Source: Bacteroidales bacterium (GTDB taxonomy: Bacteria > Bacteroidota > Bacteroidia > Bacteroidales > Muribaculaceae). Taken from it: a stretch of DNA of 36,261 nt. A program made the translations under genes and the position numbers. The notes under the pieces are model-generated. The model did not search any database, had not been told where the DNA came from, and saw only the letters and a program-made list of their open reading frames with translations. Each line of letters opens with the position of its first letter. The first letter of the stretch is position 1. Of the stretch, positions 1 to 9,200 are shown piece after piece. The DNA lies in contig JAAVGM010000019.1 of NCBI GenBank assembly GCA_014800245.1, forward strand, positions 1-36,261. The letters are read 5' to 3'.

Positions 1-4
1 ATAA

Positions 5-106
5 AACGAAGTTATTTTTGAGCAGATTTTGCTGCGGAATGAAGGAGCATACTCCCGTATGCGACTGAATGACAAAGCAAAATATGCCAAAAAGAACGAG
101 TTTTAG
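5..106. repeat. ~100 bp imperfect inverted-repeat element
   Basis: Two related arms (about 5-33 and 77-105) carry variants of AACxnnGTT...ATTTTGCT in opposite orientation. They enclose a perfect central hairpin, GCATAC-TCCC-GTATGC (47-62). A short plus-strand frame (5-106) is open but has a stop codon directly before it and no start, so it is not a gene tail. The opposite strand is also open over most of its length, which is typical of a symmetric repeat. I recall similar sequences dispersed in Bacteroidales intergenic DNA, but copy number cannot be judged here. Confidence 0.5.
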
Positions 107-151
107 CGTTCAAGATATTCCCAATTACTTTGTATAACATATATCGATTAA

Positions 152-538
152 TTATTTGCAGCTACTTACAGGTAAAAATGCGAAAGTCACGGCCGCCATC
201 AGGCATACGAAGGAAGCTACATGATTCCAATGAAGCTTCTGCCCTTGAAAACATATCATGGCAATTATCGTGAAAACGGTCAGCGATATCACCTCCTGTA
301 TGATCTTCAATTGAAAGAGGGAGAAGGGACCTCCGTTTTCATTAAATCCTATACGGTTGGCAGGAATCATAAAGCAATACTCCAAGAATGCCATCCCCCA
401 TGAAACCAGAATCACAACAATGAGCGGCCAATTTATGCCGATACCCATTGTTTTCAGCTTCAGGTTGCCATACCAAGCGAATGTCATGAATACATTCGAG
501 ATTATCAATAATAGAACTGTGATGAGCGCTGCTTTCAT
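152..538 (-). CDS. DMT-family small membrane protein (DUF486)
   Basis: A 128-residue integral membrane protein with four predicted helices at about 4-22, 36-58, 78-97 and 104-123. The layout and the AWYGNLK segment after helix 1 match the DUF486 (COG3169) branch of the drug/metabolite transporter superfamily, whose substrate is not established. The protein has the family's usual length and looks complete. The start is the first ATG after a minus-strand -7 element (558-565) that lies inside a palindrome shared with the divergent flavoprotein gene, so the two genes may be co-regulated. Transport function is inferred from family only. Confidence 0.75.
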   Translation of the reverse strand: MKAALITVLLLIISNVFMTFAWYGNLKLKTMGIGINWPLIVVILVSWGMAFLEYCFMIPANRIGFNENGGPFSLFQLKIIQEVISLTVFTIIAMICFQGQKLHWNHVASFVCLMAAVTFAFLPVSSCK

Positions 539-554
539 TTTAATTTAATTTCAT

Positions 555-590
555 ATGCAAAATTACAATAAAAATTTTGTAATTTTGCAT
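555..590. promoter_or_regulatory. Divergent promoter embedded in a palindrome
   Basis: Perfect 12 bp arms ATGCAAAATTAC (555-566) and GTAATTTTGCAT (579-590) are separated by 12 bp of A/T. Each arm contains a Bacteroidetes-type -7 element TAATTTTG: plus strand 580-587, minus strand 558-565. The two start sites therefore point outwards to the flavoprotein and the DUF486 gene. No clear -33 TTTG partner is visible for either. Confidence 0.6.
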
Positions 591-669
591 TTGAAATACG
601 TTATAATTTTATTATTGGAGCCGAAGAGGGACAGATTCCTCCCTTTTCGTGCACAAAATCATAATTCGA

Positions 670-1866
670 ATGAAAACAAGAGAAATAATCAAGGATATCC
701 ATTATGTGGGTGTCAACGACCGAGTGACTGTAAAGTTCGAAGAACAATGGCCTCTCCCTTATGGCGTAAGTTACAATTCATATATCGTGAAGGGTTCGGA
801 AGCTACGGCCCTTATCGATACAGTAAAGATAGACACCGTCAATACGTATCTCCCAAAAATAGGGGGTGAAAAGATAGATTACCTTATTGTGAACCATATG
901 GAGCCGGATCATTCGGGCTCTATTCCTGAAGTGGCGAAGGTGTATCCTGAAATGAAGATTGTCTGCAATGCCATTGCCGCAGGGATGATCAAGGGTTTCT
1001 GCCATATTACCGACGACAGCCGTTTCCTTATCGTGAAGGATGGAGATGAGATTTCGCTCGGCGACCACACTCTTCGCTTCTACATGACGCCGATGGTGCA
1101 TTGGCCCGAAACGATGATGACATATGTCACCGACCTCAAGACCCTTTTCTCCGGTGATGCTTTCGGCACATTCGGCGCCCTCAACGGCGGAATCCTTGAT
1201 TCAGAGGTAATGACCGGCCTTTATTATAATGAGATGTACCGCTATTATTCCAATATCGTGGGTAAATACGGAAGATCGGTTATCAATGCCTTGAATAAAC
1301 TTAAAGATCTCGAACTCGACTATATCTGCCCCACCCACGGACCGGTATGGCACGATGAGATTGCGAAAGTGATCGAAATCACCCGTCAACTTGGTTCTTA
1401 CGAAAGCGAACGTGGCGTCGTGATAATCTACGGCTCTATGTATGGCAACACCACAGAAGCTGCCGAGGAGATAGCCAACCATCTCAGCCGCCTCGGAGAG
1501 AAGAATATCATCATCCATAATGCAGCTCATTCCGACATGAGCCACATGATCAGCGATGCTTTCCGCTACGACACTCTTCTCGTTGGTTCATGCGTTTATT
1601 CAATGCGTCTTTTCCCGCCGGTGGAAGCATTCCTCAACGCAATGGAGACACGTGAAATAAAGAATAAGACATTCGGTGCATTCGGTAGTTTCTCATGGGC
1701 CAACGGTGCTTCGGAAGCTAAATTCAGAGAATTTTCAGAGCGTTTGAAACTCCCCCTCTCTGCCACCTTCTCTTTCAAGCACGCAATGCACGACGGCACA
1801 GCCGCCGATGCCAAGGAATTTGCCGAGCAGATATGGGAAGCAAGAAAGAAGGCTATAAGTCTATAA
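670..1866 (+). CDS. FprA-family A-type flavoprotein (flavodiiron protein)
   Basis: About 398 residues: an N-terminal metallo-beta-lactamase-like diiron domain (about 1-245) followed by a flavodoxin domain. Numbered from the ATG at 670, the diiron ligands are visible as H76-x-E78-x-D80-H81, H144, D163 and H223. The FMN phosphate loop is S-M-Y-G-N-T at about 256-261. Family members reduce O2 to water and/or NO to N2O in the cytoplasm, receiving electrons from rubredoxin-like or flavin donors, and protect anaerobes. I prefer 670 over the in-frame ATG at 649 because family members begin with MKTREI-like sequence. No rubredoxin is fused or adjacent. O2 versus NO preference cannot be read from sequence. 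Confidence 0.92.
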   Translation: MKTREIIKDIHYVGVNDRVTVKFEEQWPLPYGVSYNSYIVKGSEATALIDTVKIDTVNTYLPKIGGEKIDYLIVNHMEPDHSGSIPEVAKVYPEMKIVCNAIAAGMIKGFCHITDDSRFLIVKDGDEISLGDHTLRFYMTPMVHWPETMMTYVTDLKTLFSGDAFGTFGALNGGILDSEVMTGLYYNEMYRYYSNIVGKYGRSVINALNKLKDLELDYICPTHGPVWHDEIAKVIEITRQLGSYESERGVVIIYGSMYGNTTEAAEEIANHLSRLGEKNIIIHNAAHSDMSHMISDAFRYDTLLVGSCVYSMRLFPPVEAFLNAMETREIKNKTFGAFGSFSWANGASEAKFREFSERLKLPLSATFSFKHAMHDGTAADAKEFAEQIWEARKKAISL

Positions 1867-1916
1867 CCCATAATCTTATAACCTTATAAACTTATAACCC
1901 TATAACCTTAACCACA
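1867..1916. repeat. Short word-like tandem repeat (CTTATAACC variants)
   Basis: Directly after the flavoprotein stop codon lie about five degenerate 7-9 bp units of CTTATAACC/CTATAACC type, running up to the next gene's GTG start. A 13 bp piece, ACCCTATAACCTT, recurs at 28008-28020. No hairpin is apparent. Confidence 0.55.
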
Positions 1917-1918
1917 TA

Positions 1919-2584
1919 GTGTTAGCAGCAATATTTGATGCGAGCCAGTTTTTTCAATGGTTCATAGAGAATGCGAGCTATCTTTTCGTGTTCGTGTTCA
2001 TGGTGATTGAAAGTTCCTTCATTCCCTTCCCTTCGGAGGTGGTTGTGCCCCCGGCTGCCTATCTCGCCTGCACCAACACCGGTGTCGGCGGCGACATGAA
2101 TATCTACATGGTAGTGGTCGTTGCCACATTGGGAGCCCTCTGCGGAGCTTTCATCAACTATTACCTTGCGCTTTGGATCGGGCGACCGGTGGTATATAAA
2201 TTTGCCGACAGCCGATTCGGGCACGCCTGTCTGATCGATCGGGCAAAGGTAGAGAAAGCCGAAGCATACTTCGATAAACATGGAGCTATCTCCACCTTCA
2301 TCGGGCGTCTTATTCCGGCTATTCGCCAGCTCATCTCCATTCCGGCAGGAATATCCAGGATGAATGTCGGCACATTTGCCATCTTCACCACTCTTGGCGC
2401 TCTTGTTTGGAACGGAGTCCTTGCCGCCTTAGGCTACTGGCTCTCCCTTCATGTCTCCCCCGAAATGCTATTCCAAAAGGTAGAGGAATATAATAAGTAT
2501 CTCACCTGGATTGGCTATGCCATCGGCATCCTCTGCGTAGCCTACATCTGCTGGAACGCTTTCAGGAAAAAGAAAGAGAAATAA
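1919..2584 (+). CDS. DedA family membrane protein
   Basis: A 221-residue polytopic protein of the DedA/SNARE-associated (VTT) family. Diagnostic segments are the re-entrant FIPFPSEVVVPP-type motif near residue 36 and GRLIPAIRQLISIPAG near residue 124, carrying the conserved acidic and arginine residues needed in E. coli YqjA/YghB. The family works in proton-motive-force-dependent membrane homeostasis and includes undecaprenyl-phosphate and phospholipid flippases. The start is GTG (1919), 52 bp after the flavoprotein stop; no better ATG keeps the first helix. It probably shares a transcript with the flavoprotein and ends at the palindrome at 2603. Confidence 0.88.
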   Translation: MLAAIFDASQFFQWFIENASYLFVFVFMVIESSFIPFPSEVVVPPAAYLACTNTGVGGDMNIYMVVVVATLGALCGAFINYYLALWIGRPVVYKFADSRFGHACLIDRAKVEKAEAYFDKHGAISTFIGRLIPAIRQLISIPAGISRMNVGTFAIFTTLGALVWNGVLAALGYWLSLHVSPEMLFQKVEEYNKYLTWIGYAIGILCVAYICWNAFRKKKEK

Positions 2585-2602
2585 CAAGACAATCCATCCT
2601 AT

Positions 2603-2656
2603 GAGTATGACAAAACCGGGTATAAGATTAATCTTATACCCGGTTTTGTCATACTC
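2603..2656. terminator. 54 bp perfect palindrome, bidirectional terminator between convergent genes
   Basis: Two perfectly complementary 27 bp arms meet with no loop. The outer sequence is GAGTATGACAAAACCGGG and the centre is AGATTAATCT. It sits between the DedA stop (2584) and the RhuM stop (2661). T-rich/A-rich stretches inside the stem (ACAAAACC/GGTTTTGT) would serve as a U-tract after a partial GC stem in both directions. Such a long perfect palindrome is unusual for a terminator. Confidence 0.75.
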
Positions 2657-2660
2657 TCCC

Positions 2661-3668
2661 CTATTTCTTCAATTTTTGAAGTTTCTTTTGTTGCGCTTCA
2701 AAAGCTTCTATGAAGTGAATTTCAACCGGAGATAGTTGGTATTGGCTGCGTTCGCGGAATTTCTCATATTCGGCGTCTACTTTCAGTTTTGCTATCTCTG
2801 CTGATACACTTCCCGCATGTGTGAGCAATTCTTTTCCTGACAGCGTAAGGAAGTCATCGAGTTTCTTGATCCAGTCTTTCATATACATCGGTACATGACT
2901 CTTTGCCTGAAGTTCTGCAAAGTCAAGATATAGGTTGACAATACGATTGAGCATATCAACTTCGTCTTCCGAAAGATAGTTCTTCGCAATCTCAGCCTCT
3001 TGTTTGGTTGGTAATGCACCGCGCCATGTAGTCAGACCCATAAAATCATTCTCGGCATTCGCCCTATCGTAAATCACCTCAGCGGCAGTGTGTCCGTGAG
3101 CGGCAAAGTGCATCTTGTTCTGCACCGTTTTGAAAAAATGCTGGGTAGTTTCAGTGCGAGGGTCATAGTCAATACTTAGTGCGTATATTTCAAGAACCTT
3201 GCGGTAGAACACCTTTTCCGAACTGCGTATGTCGCGTATTCTCGCAAGCAGCTCATCGAAGTAATTTCCATGTCCGGCATTTTTCAGCAGGTCATCATTT
3301 AGTGCAAATCCTTTGATCATATATTCCTTCAACACCTGAGTAGCCCATTGCCTGAACTGAACACCTCGATGCGAATTGACACGATATCCGACACTTATAA
3401 TCATATCAAGGTTATAGATAGGGATTTGGCGTTCCACCTGACGTTTGCCCTCAGTTTGAACTTGTGCAAAAAATGCACAAGTTGAATCCGGCTTCAATTC
3501 TCCCTCCTCATATATCTTCTTAACGTGCCGTTGGATGGTCGAACGGTCTCGTTGAAACAGTTCCGCCATCTGGTCGGCAGTAAGCCATACAGATTCATTG
3601 GCAAGCCGAACCTCAATCTTCGTCTCGCCTCCTTGTGTCTGAAAAAGTATTATCTGTCCGCTATCCAT
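2661..3668 (-). CDS. RhuM family protein (COG3943)
   Basis: About 335 residues from the ATG at 3668. N-terminal consensus of RhuM proteins: a short beta segment, VWLTADQMAELFQRDRSTIQRH (residues 27-48, helix-turn-helix-like), then the signature GYRVNS-x-RG-x-QFRQWAT-x-VLKEY (94-116) and a long helical C-terminus. RhuM was first named in a Salmonella pathogenicity island and is very often found beside restriction loci; its biochemical role is not established. A longer frame from GTG 3713 would overlap the upstream gene by 14 bp, but family members begin at the MDSGQI methionine. It is last in the minus-strand defence island and is AT-balanced like the methyltransferase region. Confidence 0.85.
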   Translation of the reverse strand: MDSGQIILFQTQGGETKIEVRLANESVWLTADQMAELFQRDRSTIQRHVKKIYEEGELKPDSTCAFFAQVQTEGKRQVERQIPIYNLDMIISVGYRVNSHRGVQFRQWATQVLKEYMIKGFALNDDLLKNAGHGNYFDELLARIRDIRSSEKVFYRKVLEIYALSIDYDPRTETTQHFFKTVQNKMHFAAHGHTAAEVIYDRANAENDFMGLTTWRGALPTKQEAEIAKNYLSEDEVDMLNRIVNLYLDFAELQAKSHVPMYMKDWIKKLDDFLTLSGKELLTHAGSVSAEIAKLKVDAEYEKFRERSQYQLSPVEIHFIEAFEAQQKKLQKLKK

Positions 3669-3699
3669 CTTATTTATTAATTTATAAGCAGTCAAATTA

Positions 3700-5481
3700 T
3701 TAATCCTCACCACTATTATTCACTTCGTATTTAAAGCAATTAGTTATCACAGCCAAACGAAGAATAGCGACAAAAACCAGAAATCCGGAAATTATACCAG
3801 CATCTGATTTATAAAATATCGGGGAATAAAGTCCGTGAGCTGAATAGTTCCTAATATTTTGTCCATCGTTGGTGAGAACGTATCTAAAAAAATTAAGATC
3901 CTCATCAGACATAAAATTCCTGATTTCTGCTGCATCTAATAGATCATCTAAAAGAAGCATTGTTTCTTTCTTGGGAGTGGGGGTTTTAGCATCAATCTTT
4001 AATATGCTTGCCTTAACAGAGTGTAACATCTCACGCAAAATACGTTCGATTTTAGGGCATAATGAATCTAAGGAAAGAGTAAAATCAGGTTGGTAACCTG
4101 AAACAATTTTCTTGAATTGATAAAATATATGTTTAAGACCATTCTCAACTAAATCATAGTTGCTTATTGGTTCGTTTCGGTAAGACCTGTAAGTCTTACC
4201 GAAATTTGTACTAACTGTTAGAAAATCATAGATATCTTGAAAACACAGAGTTCCTTCTTTAATTCGTTTTAGAAAGACAAGAATGAAATTCCTTAATGCT
4301 GGTTTTGCATATAAATCATAAAGGAGAAATTTCTTATAATTCGGTTCCTCTGAGTCCGATATATTCTTACTATTATAGTTATAATCTAAATATGTAAAGG
4401 AGAAGTTATCCAACCCAACAAAATCTTCAGCACCTTTATTAAGTTGGGTGTTGGTAGGGATAGTGTTGAAAAAATCCTCACTTAAGGCCCAAAGGAAGAT
4501 ACCAGCAGGGCAGCTATGAGCAAATTCCAGTTTATCATTCAAAACCTTTACTTGATCTGGCGTATAAATAGTTACAGGAAAAGATGGAATGACTAGTTTG
4601 TCCTTAATTGCCATTAATTCTTTTTCAGCCTTAGAGACCTTAGAGGAGTTACCAGCTAATGTATACCACTGTAAAATATGTCTCAAAAACATATGGTTTA
4701 AATGGGGTACAGCAGCATTATTGGGATCATCCGGCAAAATAAATGAATACTCATTGTCTGCCAAAAGTTCATACAATTCTTTTCTCTTAGCGGTAGATTT
4801 CCTCTTTTCTTCATCGGTTTGTTTTTCCCAAACTTTTAAAGCAAGCTTTATGATATGTTTCCGTCTTTGAGGTTCACTTGTTTTAGACAACAATGAAAGA
4901 GATACCTCAAACATCCTATCAATCTTAGTTAGTTGATATTTAAATTTATTAGTTGAAGTTAGCCAACCTAATATTGATATTAGGTTGGCATCTGAAATAT
5001 CAGTCCTTACTAAAATATTCGAGATGAATTCATACAATCCCTCCTTATACTTTTTGTTTGAGAGACCAACATACGAAAGATTATCAAATAATCGTTTGGT
5101 AGTACGTTGAAATCTATCCTTTAATATGTATTCTAAAAATACGACTTTTAGACTTTCCCAAGCCTCCTCTACATTAGATCTAAAACATTTTGCTAAGATT
5201 GTTAAGTACTGCGCCTTATTTAGATCGCTGCTTGTTGTATCAATTCGATTTAAAAGGTATGTTTTGTAGTCATCTTTCTTGTTTGCCCAATGGTCATTAC
5301 GTAATATTTGCTCTAAATAATCTATCGTGTAAAAAGAAACATACTCATATGTCAGATTTTTAGCGTCAACCCCCTCAATAACATATTTATTAACATACAT
5401 AGATGCATTGAATCCATCCAATTCATCTCGTGAATCCAATCCATCTAGGAAGGTGTTGAAGTTAAGTCTTTCTTTCTCCAT
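3700..5481 (-). CDS. Large helical protein with C-terminal HEPN-like (DUF4209-like) domain
   Basis: 593 residues from the ATG at 5481 (frame open to 5526). Mostly predicted helical with no membrane segment. The last ~120 residues resemble the DUF4209/HEPN pattern: L-x-P-x-IERILREML, then a helical spacer, then NIRNYSAHGLYSP. R544 and H549 form an Rx4H motif, the catalytic signature of HEPN ribonucleases (R codon 3850-3852). The N-terminal ~450 residues are unrecognised; the gene is strikingly AT-rich compared with host genes, suggesting transfer. It lies 107 bp after the 213 aa gene and just upstream of RhuM, within the restriction island. RNase activity, if any, is inference; some HEPN proteins are inactive scaffolds. 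Confidence 0.6.
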   Translation of the reverse strand: MEKERLNFNTFLDGLDSRDELDGFNASMYVNKYVIEGVDAKNLTYEYVSFYTIDYLEQILRNDHWANKKDDYKTYLLNRIDTTSSDLNKAQYLTILAKCFRSNVEEAWESLKVVFLEYILKDRFQRTTKRLFDNLSYVGLSNKKYKEGLYEFISNILVRTDISDANLISILGWLTSTNKFKYQLTKIDRMFEVSLSLLSKTSEPQRRKHIIKLALKVWEKQTDEEKRKSTAKRKELYELLADNEYSFILPDDPNNAAVPHLNHMFLRHILQWYTLAGNSSKVSKAEKELMAIKDKLVIPSFPVTIYTPDQVKVLNDKLEFAHSCPAGIFLWALSEDFFNTIPTNTQLNKGAEDFVGLDNFSFTYLDYNYNSKNISDSEEPNYKKFLLYDLYAKPALRNFILVFLKRIKEGTLCFQDIYDFLTVSTNFGKTYRSYRNEPISNYDLVENGLKHIFYQFKKIVSGYQPDFTLSLDSLCPKIERILREMLHSVKASILKIDAKTPTPKKETMLLLDDLLDAAEIRNFMSDEDLNFFRYVLTNDGQNIRNYSAHGLYSPIFYKSDAGIISGFLVFVAILRLAVITNCFKYEVNNSGED

Positions 5482-5588
5482 ATATATAAATAAAATGGTT
5501 GCCAATATAGTTAAATGATAGACCAACCGAAAGCTGTGCGTTCTTTTGAATCTGAGGATGTTTCTATAATTATGATAGTCAATATTAT

Positions 5589-6230
5589 TTAACCTATAAT
5601 ATCAACTGTAACATTAAGATTGTGGTGAGAGGCGATTGAGAGGATTTGTTTGCGTTTGGTGGCGGTGTCGGAACATGTCATCAGGAGCCAGCCGTTACCG
5701 AGAGGCTTCTGTGAGGTTTTATATTTCTTATCCACGGTATTGCTCACAAGAGGAATTTTATTGGCTATTAAACCGACGGCTCGTACTTTGTCAACTCCAA
5801 CCTTAAGTACAAATTTATGCAATGATTCCCATGCAGTGCGTTCTTCGATGATTGAGCCGTCCGGCATGGTTATCCGTAGGCGAGTACGCGGATTTGTTAC
5901 AACCTTCTTGCCACCCTTTTTCTTTTCGGTATGCTCCACTTCGGGGTCGGGTTTAATCTCTACCACATCTTCAAGGACATCGAAAAGATTACGCTTACGC
6001 GATAGACTAACTTTCAAGGGTGTCCCGGGTACATAGTCCACTACAAGCACAAGTTCACGTTCCACTTGAGACAAGACAGGTTCGATACTTTTGGTAACAA
6101 CAGGTAACACCTCATTTTTTATAAGATGCTCTTCCTCTGTTTCAAGTTGTCTTTCCTGTTTCTCAGTCCACTCCATACCAAACTCTTGCGAGAGTCGGCG
6201 AAGCTCATATAGTTTGCTAAGTTTTGACAT
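5589..6230 (-). CDS. Unknown 213 aa protein of the restriction island
   Basis: Starts 6 bp after the methyltransferase stop, so almost certainly translated in the same operon. Residues 1-60 are charged and helical. A basic stretch KKKGGKK (103-109) leads into a compact C-terminal alpha/beta domain (about 115-213) with MPDGSIIEERTAWESLHKF, KVRAVGL, a PLVS segment, and a GNGWLLMT strand near 179-185. I have an impression of having seen this C-terminal module in other Bacteroidota proteins next to methyltransferases, but cannot name a family. No nuclease motif, Walker box or membrane helix is visible. Plausible roles are specificity or assembly factor; both are guesses. Confidence 0.7.
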   Translation of the reverse strand: MSKLSKLYELRRLSQEFGMEWTEKQERQLETEEEHLIKNEVLPVVTKSIEPVLSQVERELVLVVDYVPGTPLKVSLSRKRNLFDVLEDVVEIKPDPEVEHTEKKKGGKKVVTNPRTRLRITMPDGSIIEERTAWESLHKFVLKVGVDKVRAVGLIANKIPLVSNTVDKKYKTSQKPLGNGWLLMTCSDTATKRKQILSIASHHNLNVTVDIIG

Positions 6231-6236
6231 GATGGA

Positions 6237-9200
6237 TTATATTATGTCAATATTAAAATTATCGTATTCTTCACGAGAGAAGGAAGGCTTCGGATCTACT
6301 TGCAAAATCTCTTCATAAGAAAGTTCATAAGCTTTATAAACTAATAGATCAATGCGTTGGAAAATCTTTTGAGCTTTCTCTGAACCCTTATCCTCAATTC
6401 CTATTAGCTGATCAACAAGAGCAGAAATCTCCTTTTGAAGATTAGGCGGTGCCACCGGGACAGGAATATTCTTCACATGATCAGGATATATGTGATAGTC
6501 TCCTCCACGTTGTTCTTTCAATAGAACTTTACCATAGCTTGAATTTAAAATTGCACACAGAAATTGCAAGGACACCTGTTTTGAAAGAGCCTCCATATCA
6601 GATCTGGTTTTCCTTGCAAATTTCTTTATACTCCCGGATATACTCTTATTGTTGACATCCTTAAGTTCATACCAAGGGACTGCACAATATAGAGAATCAC
6701 TATGGAGAAAATTCACTTTTATATCTATAGTTGATTGGAGAGTTCCTAACCTATTGATTAGTAATTTTGGAACCTCATACAACTCTCTAAATGTCGGTCT
6801 ACTCAGCTTGCACGGACAGCGCTCAGAATCCCATTCGAGATATCTATATCGTTTTATACCATACGAACATATATCCTTTGCCTCAATGTATGCTCGGCTA
6901 TGGAGTTCATCTTTTGTGTTAGAAATGAGATCATCCTTTTTAAACTGACCTTTAGCAGTTTTCTCATCGGAATTCAAAACCATTCCCTTGCTTATGTAAC
7001 AAAAGTCCCCAAATCTATTAAGGGTAGGATGGAGTGAGTCTTGGGTTATATTGGTTGATAAGTCCCATACCCCCTTTGTATTTTGTATCAAGCCGGTTTG
7101 ATCTTTTTCATAATCTACTTTAATCTCTAAAGAACGAGCTTTCTCATCTTCCACCGCATGAGAGATTCGAACTTTCCCTCCCTCTTTTTTCTTATCCTCT
7201 ACAAACAAAATGCAATTCTGCACTGTGGCATTAGCAAAAACCTTCACATCTTTGAGATCCGTAATCTCTACTATATTATGATTATCCAAGATAATTTGAC
7301 GCAATTTCTTTGCATACAGTTGGTTGGTGAAAGGATATGGAATAATCATCGATTCTATCCCTCCCTTCTTCAACAACCGGAGTCCGAGTTCTACAAATGC
7401 TATATATAAATCCCATTTCTGATATAGGGATTTATATTGTTTAGAAGCCACTATATTTTCTCGTTGGGCATTTAGAATTTCGTTTGCCACCTGTGCCGGC
7501 GCACTGATATAAGGAGGGTTACCGATTACAATATCAAATCCTCCTTGCTCAAACACTTCTGTAAACCACGTATGCCATAAGAAGAACTCTGAATTTGCAG
7601 AAGGATCAAAATCCTCCGGCAGGGTTACTCCCTTGTAGAAAAGCAGGCGTCTTACTATATTGACTATATCATTAAACAACCCTTTCTTTTCACTATGGTC
7701 ATTTGTGCTATAATATTTCTTCAGCTTCCTCTTCAGATCCATTCTTTCAGAATCATCATAATCAAAAATATTACCATCTATAATTTGATGATTCGATATT
7801 GTTGTTACATTTTCTGAAATGCCCTTTTTTATTTGAACCAGATCACGAAGATCTTTCTTGTCGAATCTCTCCAAAAGAGAATTTCCCTGCATCACCTTGA
7901 AGTGAAGATTTGGCAATGGTGTCGGATCATCTCCTTCTTTGACTTCCTCATCCACCACTATTGCCAGCCAAAACCTGAGTCGGGCAATATCCACAGCCCC
8001 TCGTTCAATATCCACGCCATAGATATTCTCCTCCATTATATGACGTTTGATAGCTCCTAACTCTTCACTACGTATCCCTAAAGCAATATATAACTTCGCA
8101 AGCACATTAACCATTCCCATAGGAAAGGCACCTGAGCCAATCGCAGGATCACAAATTTTTACTTCTTTCAATTTGTCGCGTAAATGAGATTTCTGCTTAA
8201 GAGTCAGATCTCTATTATCAAGGTCATTAACAAAGGCACGAATCAAATCATTTCCCTCCTCAGAGAATTTATCATCTTGCAAATAAGCAATGATAGATTC
8301 GCGGCACATGTAATCTACCACCTCCTTCGGAGTATAGAATGCCCCCTTATCTTTGTTATCTTCCAGCAAATTTTCAAAGATGCGTCCCAACATCTCCGGA
8401 TCAATTCCTATCTCGGCATCTTCTTGATCATTCTCATTGATTGTGAAGTTAAACTTATCAAGAAATTGAAAGAACTTCTGAAAATATACGGCCGGGAAAA
8501 TACATGGTTTTCTATCAAAATCATCATCCTCGAACAGTCCTCCATTAAGGAAGTATATTTTTTCCCAACCAGGAATTATTTTGACATCTTTTCCTCGTTC
8601 ATCAAAGGCTTTTCTAATTCTATTCTCCGTCCCTTTAGTATTCAAGATATAAAAGAAGAGTATTTCAAGCACATCATCCAAAAAGTTGGTGTCCAGTCCG
8701 AGTCTTTCCGATTCTTCAAATAAATGACGCATATACATTGGATCGCTATCTCCATTCTTATCAAATAGCCAACCCTTACGTTGAAGAAAATATAAAAAGA
8801 CAATTCGGCCAAACATCTTCTTTATATAATCTCTTGCTGCTTTCCCATCATTTTCGAATGTAGATTTCAATTGATTATCACCATCGCACGATACCCACTT
8901 CCATCTATTCAGAATATTATTAATTTCTTTCTCTTCCGTATATCTTTCCCCGGTGATAAATTCCACAAAGGCTGCATAATAAGCCCTATAATACTTAAAA
9001 AAGTCATCACTCAGAGCTTGAACTGAAAATGCCTTTTCAAAGTCTTCATCATTTCGTTGGCTATCAGCGAGAATTTCAAATCGTTCGGCTGCTGTACGCC
9101 CGCGATACCCTTTGCCAAAAACGTAAGTGTAACGTTTGGCAGAGGTTGTGTCTTTTAATGAATTGCCTTTATATGCATACGAAAATCGCCATTGCTTATC

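Noticed and set aside
5..106. Truncated C-terminus of a gene entering from the left
   Set aside because: The open frame is preceded by an in-frame stop at 2-4, so it does not continue off the window edge.
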